Below, in pieces: positions 1 to 5,341 of a DNA stretch of 5,341 bases (its first letter is position 1; each line of letters opens with the position of its first letter). This DNA is from Halanaerobiales bacterium. GTDB lineage: Bacteria > Bacillota_F > Halanaerobiia > DY22613. The stretch is taken from assembly GCA_023128035.1 (NCBI GenBank), contig JAGMES010000245.1:1-5341 (forward strand). Direction: 5' to 3'. The notes under the pieces were generated by a model, which had not been told where the DNA came from, did no database searches, and was given only the letters and a program-made list of their open reading frames with translations. The translations under genes and the position numbers were made by a program.

Positions 1-798
1 ATAAAAACAATAGCAGACAATAAAATAACTATGGTAAGTTGTTCACCTTTGATGTTAAATGAGTTTAATAAACACGAAGCATTAGACTCTATTCATACAT
101 TTATTAGTGGTGGAGATGTACTAAAAGGTGAGTATATAAACGAACTCGTAAAATATGGAAATGTCTATAATACCTATGGTCCAACTGAATCTACAGTTTG
201 TGCAACTTATTATAGATGTTCAGATAATAAACTCACAAATATACCAATTGGTAAACCAATTTCAAATTATCAGGTTTATGTTTTGGATAAATATCTAAAC
301 TTGTGTCCACTCGGGGTTGCAGGGGAGTTATGTGTTTCTGGTGATGGTGTTACTAGAGGTTACTTAAATCGAGCAGAATTAACGCATGAAAAATTTACCC
401 CTAACCCGTTTATTGCAGAATATGATAGCTTTGGTGAAATGATTTACAGAACAGGTGACCTGGTGAGGTGGTTACCAGATGGAAATATTGAGTTTTTGGG
501 TAGAATAGACCAACAAGTAAAAATCAGAGGATATAGGATTGAATTAGGAGAGATAGAAAATCAATTATTGAGTCTAAATGAAGTTAAAGATGTAGTAATA
601 GTTGCACGGAATGATCAAAGTGGTAATAAGGAATTATGCGCTTATCTTGTCATGGATGAAAAAATATCAGCAGAAGAAATACGCAGTATTTTATTAAACA
701 AATTGCCAGAATATATGATTCCATCTTATTTTGTATATTTAGATGCAATGCCATTGACAACAAGTGGTAAAGTGAATAGAAAAGCACTTCCTACACCA
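1..798 (+). other. Adenylation domain A1, C-terminal part (5'-truncated)
   Basis: This is the back half of an amino-acid-activating domain (ANL superfamily), codons 1 to about 266. Motifs seen are A5 NTYGPTE (57-63), A6 GELCVSGDGVTRGYL (108-122), A7 YRTGDL (149-154), A8 GRIDQQVKIRGYRIELGEIE (167-186, hinge Asp170), A9 LPEYMIP (235-241) and A10 TSGKVNRKALP (254-264, catalytic Lys257). Motifs A1-A4 lie upstream of the window. Pocket positions that can be aligned to GrsA are 278=Ser13, 299=Ile35, 301=Gly37, 322=Thr58, 330=Val66, 331=Cys67 and 517=Lys257; positions 235, 236 and 239 are missing. The partial code S-I-G-T-V-C-K matches no code I can name with confidence. Its mostly small and hydrophobic character suggests a neutral, hydrophobic or aromatic substrate, but this is weak inference. 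All visible catalytic residues are intact, so the domain is probably active. Confidence 0.95.
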
Positions 799-3700
799 GA
801 TGGAAATCAGTATTTGGGAACAGAGTATGTCGCACCAAATAATGAGATAGAAGAAAAACTTGCAGAAATCTGGTCTGAAGTTTTAAGAGTAGAAAAGATA
901 GGGACAAAAGATAATTTCTTTACACTTGGTGGACATTCATTGAAGGCAATTCAAGTAACATCAAGAATTCTAAAAGAATTTAATGTAGATTTGCCTTTAA
1001 TTGAATTATTTAAAACCCCAACTATCAAAGAACTGGCTGAATATATCAATAGAACAGAAACTACTTTATTTGCAGCAATTGCAAGAGTAGAAAAGAGAGA
1101 ATATTATCCGGCTTCTTCTGCACAAAAGCGACTTTATACCTTAAAACAGTTAGAAGGTAATACAATAACCTATAATATGCCAACAGTAATGATTTTAGAA
1201 GGTGAGCTCGATAAAGATTTATTTACTGACGTATTCAAAAAACTTATCAAACATCATGAAGCATTTAGGACATCTTTTGAAATGATTGATGGCGAAATAG
1301 TACAGTTTATTCATGATGAAGTAGAGTTCTCAATTAGAGAGTTGGAGATTACTGAGGCCGAACTTGAATCTATTGTAAAAAGCTTAATTCGACCATTTGA
1401 CTTAAAGAAAGCTCCATTATTGCGTGTTGAATTAGTTAGATTTGTTGAAAACAAGTATGTATTTATAGTAGACATGCATCATATCATCTCAGATGGAGTA
1501 TCAACCACAAATTTAATAAAAGATTTAGCTACTTTATTTGCAGGAAAAGAATTACCAGAAATGCGTTTGCGATATAAAGATTTTGCAGTTTGGCAAAATG
1601 AACTCTTTGCATCAGAGAAGATCAAAGAACAGGAAGAATATTGGCTAGAAACTTTTGCTGGTGAGATTCCTGTATTGAATCTGCCAACAGATTATCCAAG
1701 ACCTGTTTTGATGACTTATGAAGGTGACCAATTCAAATTTGAGTTTGATCAGGAATTATCTACAAAACTGAATGAATTGGGAGCAAAAAAAGGTGCAACC
1801 TTGTATATGACACTCTTAGCAGCCTATAATGTACTCATGAGTAAATATGCGAATCAAGAAGATATAGTAGTTGGTTCACCGATTGCGGGTAGAAGACATT
1901 CAGATTTAGATGATATTATCGGGATGTTTGTAAACACATTGGCTATGCGAAATTATCCAGCTTCATCAAAAACATTTATGGAGTTTTTAGAGGAAGTCAA
2001 AGTACGTGCTTTAGAGGCTTATGAGAATCAAGATTACCAATTTGAGATGTTAATTGATAAACTTCATCTACATAGGGATTTAAGCCGGAGTGCACTTTTT
2101 GATACCATGTTTGTGATGCAAAATACTCAGGATAATGTAAGTACCTCTGAAACATTTTTAGCAAATTTGAAGCTAAAACCATACAAGTTTGAAGGAGCAG
2201 CTGTCAAATTTGATTTAGTCTTTAGTGCATTTGAAAGCAATGAGAAAATAGGATTTAACTTGAGCTTTAATATAAACTTATTTACCAAAACAACCATTGA
2301 AAGAATGATCAGACATTTTGAGAATATTGTCAGTGAAATTATCGAGAATCCAGATGTTTTATTGCAAGATATCGAGATGATTTCAGAGGAAGAGAAGAGT
2401 CAAATACTCTACAAATTTAATGAGCCGAATATAGAACTTCCTAAGATTCAAACAATTAATCAGATTTTTGCTAAACAGGTTCAGGAGAACTCTGATCAGA
2501 TTGCAGTAGCTTATGAAGAAGAGAATTTGACATATCGTGAATTAGATGAAAAATCCAATCAATTAGCAAGAGTCTTGAGAGATAAAGGTGTAGGAATAGA
2601 TCAAATTGTAGGTATCATGGTCGAGCGTTCTGTAGAGATGATGGTCGGAATCATGGGAATATTGAAAGCTGGAGGAGCTTATTTACCAATTGATCCTGCC
2701 TATCCAGAAGATAGAATCAAGTATATGCTTGAAGATAGTGATGCTAAAATTCTTTTAACAGAAAATAGTTTAATTCAAAATTCAAATGAGATAGAAGTAG
2801 AATCTATAGATTTGTATGATGAAAAGATATTTAGTGGAGATAAAACAGAATTAGAAAACATTACATCACCAAATAATCTAGCATATGTAATCTATACTTC
2901 TGGTTCAACAGGAAAACCAAAAGGAGTAATGTTAGAACACAGAAATGTAGCAAATCTTGTAAGTGGTTTAGATCAAAAAATCTATGCTCAGTATCAAAGA
3001 TGTTTAAATATTTGTGTGGTTTCACCATATGTCTTTGATGCTTCCGTACAACATATTTTTGCATCATTATTGTTAGGACATAGTTTATTTATAGTGCCAG
3101 AAAACACTAGATTAAGTGGATTAAAACTACTTGAATTTTATGAAAAGTACAGTATAGATGTCTCTGATGGTACACCAACACATATTAGATTGTTGCTAGA
3201 AAGTATGGAGGAAAGACATAGCAAGTTAGGTATCAAACATTTTGTAATCGGTGGAGAAGCTTTAACAAAGAACTTAGCAGAAAGTTTCTTAAGTAGATTC
3301 ACAAACTCAAAACCAATCATTACAAACGTATATGGGCCAACCGAATGCTGTGTTGACTCCAGCTCCTATGATGTCACCATCGACAATTATGATATCTATG
3401 ATACGATTCCAATAGGTAAACCAATGCCAAATGTACAACTTTACATTTTGGACCAAAAAACCAGGTTACAGCCAATAGGTATCTCAGGAGAATTATGTAT
3501 CAGTGGTGCAGGTGTATCAAGAGGATATTTGAAACGTGAAGAACTAACTGCTGAAAAATTCATAGCCAATCCATTTAGCGAAGGTGAGAGATTATATAGA
3601 ACAGGGGACTTAGTAAGTTGGTTACAAGATGGAAATATCAAATTTATCGGAAGAATAGATCATCAAGTGAAGATTCGAGGGTATAGAATCGAATTAGGAG

Positions 3701-5341
3701 AGATAGAAAGTCGCTTATTAGATCATGAGATAATTAAAGAAACAATTGTAATCGACAGAACTGATCAAAATGATACTAAATATCTCTGTGCTTATATTGT
3801 TACAGATGAAGAAATTTCAGTAGCAGATTTAAGAACATATCTATCGAAAGATTTACCAGAATACATGATACCATCATATTTCATCAGTTTAGATAAGATG
3901 CTATTAACCCGAAATGGTAAAGTAGATCGCAAAGCTTTACCAGCACCAGAAGGTAATCTAGAGTTAGGTACAGAGTATGTAGCTCCTAGAGATGAAGCAG
4001 AAGAAAAGATGGCTAAAATCTGGTCAGAAGTCTTATTTGTTGAGAAAATTGGTATTAATGATAACTTCTTTGAGTTAGGTGGTCATTCCTTAAAAGCAAT
4101 TCAACTGACTTCAAAGATATTGAAAGAGTTTGATGTTGAAATGCCTTTAAAGGAGATTTTCAAGACACCAACTGTCAAAGATTTAGCTCAATTTGTTCGA
4201 AATGCTAAGAAAACTTTATTTACAGCAATTGAACCAGTAGAGAAGAGAGAATACTATCCAGTATCTTCTGCCCAAAAGCGACTTTATGCTTTGAAAGAAT
4301 TAGAAGGTAATAATATAACTTACAATATGCCAACAGTATTGATTTTAGAAGGTGAATTAGATAAGGAACACTTTACAAACGTATTCCAAAAACTGATAGA
4401 ACGACATGAAGCATTTAGAACATCTTTTGAAATGATAGATGGAGAATTAGTCCAAAGAATTTATGATGAAATTGGGTTTAAACTTAATGAGTTAGAAATA
4501 GCTGAAACAGAACTAGAGAATACTGTAAAAGAGTTAATTAGACCATTTGACTTAAGTAAAGCACCATTACTACGTGTTACATTGGTTAAGTTTGCTGAAA
4601 ATAAACATGTACTTATCGCTGATATGCACCATATCATTTCAGATGGTTTTTCAATGAGAAATTTAATCAGTGACTTGGTATATTTATTTGCAGATTATGA
4701 CTTACCAAAATTACGTTTACAATATAAAGATTTCGCAGTCTGGCAAAATGAACTCTTTGCATCTGAAATGATCAAAAAGCAGGAGGAATATTGGTTAGAA
4801 ATCTTTGCTGGAGAAATTCCGGTATTGAATCTATTAACTGACAATCCAAGACCAGCAATTATGACATATGAAGGCGATATAATTCAGTTTGGTTTAGATA
4901 AAGAAATAACAAATCAATTAAATCAATTAATAGTAGAACAGGGTGCAACTTTGTTTATGACGTTATTGTCAGCCTATAATATTCTTTTAGCTAAACTTTC
5001 TGGTCAGGAAGATATTATAGTTGGTTCACCGATTGCAGGAAGAAAACACGTAGATTTGGAAAGTATTATCGGAATGTTTGTTAATACTCTAGTCTTTAGA
5101 AATTATCCAAATGGCAACAAACGATTTGTTGACTTTTTAGAAGAAGTAAAAGAAAAATCATTAGAAGCATATCAAAATCAGGATTATCAATTTGATATGT
5201 TAGTTGATCAACTTAATTTAGAAAGGGATTTAAGCCGTAATCCATTGTTTGATGTCATGTTTGTAGTACAAAATATCAGTACTGACTTACCTTTAATAGA
5301 TAATGCAGATAAAAAAGAAACGAATGATTTAAAAATTGAAC
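1..5341 (+). CDS. Non-ribosomal peptide synthetase, internal fragment, (A)-T-C-A-T-(C)
   Basis: This is a cytoplasmic multimodular enzyme that builds a peptide without ribosomes. Adenylation domains activate amino acids as aminoacyl-AMP, carrier domains hold them as thioesters on phosphopantetheine, and condensation domains form the peptide bonds. Frame 1 is open for all 1,780 codons, and translation gives the NRPS core motifs in the canonical order: A5-A10, T, C1-C7, A1-A10, T, C1-C7. Both ends are cut by the window edge, so the first ATG in frame (codon 11) is not a start. No frameshift or internal stop is seen, and all catalytic residues that can be checked are present, so the gene looks functional. 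There is no epimerase, methyltransferase or thioesterase domain here. AT-rich codon use with AGA arginines fits a low-GC Firmicute. The family assignment is certain; the product and gene name are unknown, so no symbol is given. Confidence 0.98.
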   Translation, partial: MKTIADNKITMVSCSPLMLNEFNKHEALDSIHTFISGGDVLKGEYINELVKYGNVYNTYGPTESTVCATYYRCSDNKLTNIPIGKPISNYQVYVLDKYLNLCPLGVAGELCVSGDGVTRGYLNRAELTHEKFTPNPFIAEYDSFGEMIYRTGDLVRWLPDGNIEFLGRIDQQVKIRGYRIELGEIENQLLSLNEVKDVVIVARNDQSGNKELCAYLVMDEKISAEEIRSILLNKLPEYMIPSYFVYLDAMPLTTSGKVNRKALPTPDGNQYLGTEYVAPNNEIEEKLAEIWSEVLRVEKIGTKDNFFTLGGHSLKAIQVTSRILKEFNVDLPLIELFKTPTIKELAEYINRTETTLFAAIARVEKREYYPASSAQKRLYTLKQLEGNTITYNMPTVMILEGELDKDLFTDVFKKLIKHHEAFRTSFEMIDGEIVQFIHDEVEFSIRELEITEAELESIVKSLIRPFDLKKAPLLRVELVRFVENKYVFIVDMHHIISDGVSTTNLIKDLATLFAGKELPEMRLRYKDFAVWQNELFASEKIKEQEEYWLETFAGEIPVLNLPTDYPRPVLMTYEGDQFKFEFDQELSTKLNELGAKKGATLYMTLLAAYNVLMSKYANQEDIVVGSPIAGRRHSDLDDIIGMFVNTLAMRNYPASSKTFMEFLEEVKVRALEAYENQDYQFEMLIDKLHLHRDLSRSALFDTMFVMQNTQDNVSTSETFLANLKLKPYKFEGAAVKFDLVFSAFESNEKIGFNLSFNINLFTKTTIERMIRHFENIVSEIIENPDVLLQDIEMISEEEKSQILYKFNEPNIELPKIQTINQIFAKQVQENSDQIAVAYEEENLTYRELDEKSNQLARVLRDKGVGIDQIVGIMVERSVEMMVGIMGILKAGGAYLPIDPAYPEDRIKYMLEDSDAKILLTENSLIQNSNEIEVESIDLYDEKIFSGDKTELENITSPNNLAYVIYTSGSTGKPKGVMLEHRNVANLVSGLDQKIYAQYQRCLNICVVSPYVFDASVQHIFASLLLGHSLFIVPENTRLSGLKLLEFYEKYSIDVSDGTPTHIRLLLESMEERHSKLGIKHFVIGGEALTKNLAESFLSRFTNSKPIITNVYGPTECCVDSSSYDVTIDNYDIYDTIPIGKPMPNVQLYILDQKTRLQPIGISGELCISGAGVSRGYLKREELTAEKFIANPFSEGERLYRTGDLVSWLQDGNIKFIGRIDHQVKIRGYRIELGEIESRLLDHEIIKETIVIDRTDQNDTKYLCAYIVTDEEISVADLRTYLSKDLPEYMIPSYFISLDKMLLTRNGKVDRKALPAPEGNLELGTEYVAPRDEAEEKMAKIWSEVLFVEKIGINDNFFELGGHSLKAIQLTSKILKEFDVEMPLKEIFKTPTVKDLAQFVRNAKKTLFTAIEPVEKREYYPVSSAQKRLYALKELEGNNITYNMPTVLILEGELDKEHFTNVFQKLIERHEAFRTSFEMIDGELVQRIYDEIGFKLNELEIAETELENTVKELIRPFDLSKAPLLRVTLVKFAENKHVLIADMHHIISDGFSMRNLISDLVYLFADYDLPKLRLQYKDFAVWQNELFASEMIKKQEEYWLEIFAGEIPVLNLLTDNPRPAIMTYEGDIIQFGLDKEITNQLNQLIVEQGATLFMTLLSAYNILLAKLSGQEDIIVGSPIAGRKHVDLESIIGMFVNTLVFRNYPNGNKRFVDFLEEVKEKSLEAYQNQDYQFDMLVDQLNLERDLSRNPLFDVMFVVQNISTDLPLIDNADKKETNDLKIE
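445..2112 (+). repeat. Direct module repeat, copy 1 (A7 to C7)
   Basis: This is the first copy of a long coding repeat, codons 149-704, running from YRTGDL of A1 through T1 to the C7 motif of C1. Each conserved motif checked here (A7, A8, A9, A10, the carrier serine, C1-C7) recurs exactly 1,050 codons later, so the two copies have no net length difference. Identity by hand count is about 61% over A8-A10, 68% over the carrier and linker region, and 79% at the start of the C domain. At the DNA level there is a perfect 23-base match beginning at 1591 (encoding WQNELFA). Homologous modules are normal in NRPS genes; the exact spacing is the notable point. Confidence 0.9.
826..1053 (+). other. Thiolation (peptidyl carrier) domain T1
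   Basis: This carrier domain holds the amino acid or growing peptide as a thioester on a 4'-phosphopantetheine arm added by an Sfp-type transferase. It covers about codons 276-351. The attachment motif DNFFTLGGHSLKAIQ is at 304-318, with the modified serine at codon 313 (bases 937-939). The helical context EEKLAEIWSEVL before the motif and LFKTPTIKELAEYI after it is typical. The His in LGGHS, rather than the LGGDS common before epimerization domains, agrees with the condensation domain that follows directly. It accepts the residue activated by A1 and serves as donor to C1. Confidence 0.97.
1096..2382 (+). other. Condensation domain C1, LCL-type, complete
   Basis: This domain forms the peptide bond between the chain on T1 (donor) and the amino acid on T2 (acceptor). 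All seven core motifs are present over about codons 366-794: C1 SSAQKRLYTL (372-381), C2 HHEAFRTSFE (418-427), C3 MHHIISDGVS (492-501, catalytic second His at 494, Asp498, Gly499), C4 YKDFAVWQ (525-532), C5 IGMFVNTLAMR (640-650), C6 YENQDYQFEMLI (674-685) and C7 RDLSRSALFDTMF (692-704). The SSAQKRLY form of C1 and the lack of an upstream epimerization domain point to an LCL domain, which joins an L-configured donor to an L acceptor. C7 reads SRSALF where the second copy has SRNPLF; I regard this as normal family variation. An approximately 20-residue linker leads into A2. Length is normal for the family. Confidence 0.96.
2452..3948 (+). other. Adenylation domain A2, predicted glutamine-specific, complete
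   Basis: This domain activates its amino acid with ATP and loads it on T2. It covers about codons 818-1316, the usual length of roughly 500 residues. All ten core motifs are visible: A1 LTYRELDEKSNQLAR (843-857), A2 LKAGGAYLPIDP (888-899), A3 YTSGSTGKPKGV (965-976), A4 FDASVQ (1012-1017), A5 NVYGPTE (1109-1115), A6 GELCISGAGVSRGYL (1163-1177), A7 YRTGDL (1199-1204), A8 (1217-1236), A9 LPEYMIP (1285-1291) and A10 NGKVDRKALP (1305-1314, Lys1307). Aligned by eye to GrsA, the ten pocket residues are Asp1013, Ala1014, Gln1017, Asp1056, Val1082, Gly1084, Val1110, Val1118, Asp1119 and Lys1307, giving DAQDVGVVDK. The recalled lichenysin glutamine code is DAQDLGVVDK, one Leu/Val change away. The corresponding glutamate code has Lys in place of the third-position Gln, so glutamine is preferred here. 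Confidence 0.95.
3595..5262 (+). repeat. Direct module repeat, copy 2 (A7 to C7)
   Basis: This is the second copy of the coding repeat, codons 1199-1754, shifted by exactly 3,150 bases from copy 1. The partner of the 23-base perfect match lies at 4741-4763. Further near-identical DNA surrounds the C1 motif (about 4264-4287) and the C2 motif (about 4405-4436), where only scattered bases differ. Upstream of A7 the register shifts: the A5 motifs are 1,052 codons apart, and the substrate-pocket region is much less alike than the rest. Confidence 0.9.
3976..4203 (+). other. Thiolation (peptidyl carrier) domain T2
   Basis: This is the carrier domain of the complete module, about codons 1326-1401. 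The motif DNFFELGGHSLKAIQ (1354-1368) carries the phosphopantetheine serine at codon 1363 (bases 4087-4089). It is loaded by A2, presumably with L-Gln, acts as acceptor for C1 and then as donor for C2. It lies exactly 1,050 codons after T1. Over the A10-to-C linker region that includes the carrier, my hand comparison gives roughly two thirds identity with the first copy. LGGHS again fits a carrier followed directly by a condensation domain, without an epimerase. Confidence 0.97.
4246..5341 (+). other. Condensation domain C2, LCL-type, 3'-truncated by the window
   Basis: This is the first domain of a third module. It would join the peptide ending in the A2 residue to the amino acid of the next module, which is outside the window. 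Motifs are C1 SSAQKRLYAL (1422-1431), C2 RHEAFRTSFE (1468-1477), C3 MHHIISDGFS (1542-1551, catalytic His1544, Asp1548, Gly1549), C4 YKDFAVWQ (1575-1582), C5 IGMFVNTLVFR (1690-1700), C6 YQNQDYQFDMLV (1724-1735) and C7 RDLSRNPLFDVMF (1742-1754). Only the final part of the domain after C7 and the linker are missing, because the window ends. The motif forms are those of LCL domains. The first 77 residues match C1 at 61 positions by hand count (about 79%), so the two condensation domains are close paralogues. Confidence 0.95.

Noticed and set aside
31..33. ATG at codon 11 as the gene start
   Set aside because: The frame is open upstream to the window edge and codons 1-10 already align with the adenylation domain core, so this is an internal methionine.
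1997..2182. Short open frame on the - strand (61 codons)
   Set aside because: It lies antisense inside the C1 domain coding sequence, has no recognisable motif and is a by-product of the AT-rich sense codons.
2861..3641. Three short - strand open frames (2861-3067, 3138-3320, 3441-3641)
   Set aside because: All lie antisense to the A2 domain, whose frame is intact with all ten core motifs. They show no family similarity and no sign of separate translation.
3034..3921. Glutamate rather than glutamine specificity for A2
   Set aside because: The closest glutamate code I recall has Lys at pocket position 239, whereas here codon 1017 is Gln. Glutamate cannot be fully excluded without an assay.
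4781..4787. Perfect Shine-Dalgarno-like string AGGAGGA
   Set aside because: It encodes Gln-Glu-Glu inside the C2 domain and is followed by no start codon with a credible open frame.
445..5262. Mobile element or CRISPR origin for the long repeats
   Set aside because: The repeats are in frame, coding, module-sized and explained by NRPS domain homology. There are no terminal inverted repeats, transposase motifs or short regular spacers.
1..5341. Identification as kurstakin synthetase (a Gln-containing Bacillus lipopeptide)
   Set aside because: The partial A1 code does not look like the histidine or glutamine code expected next to a Gln module there, and AT-rich composition alone is not enough.

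Overview
The whole 5,341-base window is one uninterrupted + strand reading frame (frame 1, 1,780 codons, no stop). It is an internal piece of a giant modular non-ribosomal peptide synthetase (NRPS). Neither the start codon, the stop codon nor any intergenic DNA lies in the window, so no promoter, ribosome binding site, terminator or neighbouring gene can be described. Residue numbers below are window codons: codon n covers bases 3n-2 to 3n.

Layout from 5' to 3': the C-terminal part of an adenylation domain (A1, codons 1 to about 266); a thiolation/peptidyl carrier domain (T1, Ser313); a complete condensation domain (C1, HHIISDG at 493-499); a complete adenylation domain (A2, about 818-1316); a second carrier domain (T2, Ser1363); and a second condensation domain (C2, HHIISDG at 1543-1549) that runs off the 3' edge just after its C7 motif. 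The order is (A)-T-C-A-T-(C): the end of one elongation or loading module, one complete C-A-T elongation module, and the start of a third. There is no epimerization, methylation, cyclization, ketosynthase or thioesterase domain in the window.

The growing chain on T1 would be passed by C1 to the amino acid activated by A2 and held on T2, then by C2 to the residue of the next module, which is not visible. The binding-pocket code of A2, aligned by eye to GrsA, reads DAQDVGVVDK. It is one conservative change from the glutamine code I recall for the first module of lichenysin synthetase, so the complete module very probably adds L-Gln. A1 has lost its first three pocket positions; the rest reads S-I-G-T-V-C-K and does not settle a substrate. 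Both condensation domains look like the LCL type, and both carriers have LGGHS, as expected when no epimerization domain follows.

The DNA is AT-rich (about one third G+C by eye), favours AGA for arginine and uses ATA freely. Together with the motif style this suggests a low-GC Firmicute (Clostridia or Bacilli). Genus and product cannot be named from this window. The clearest structural signal is a direct module repeat with an exact period of 1,050 codons (3,150 bases), running from A7 of the adenylation domain through C7 of the condensation domain.
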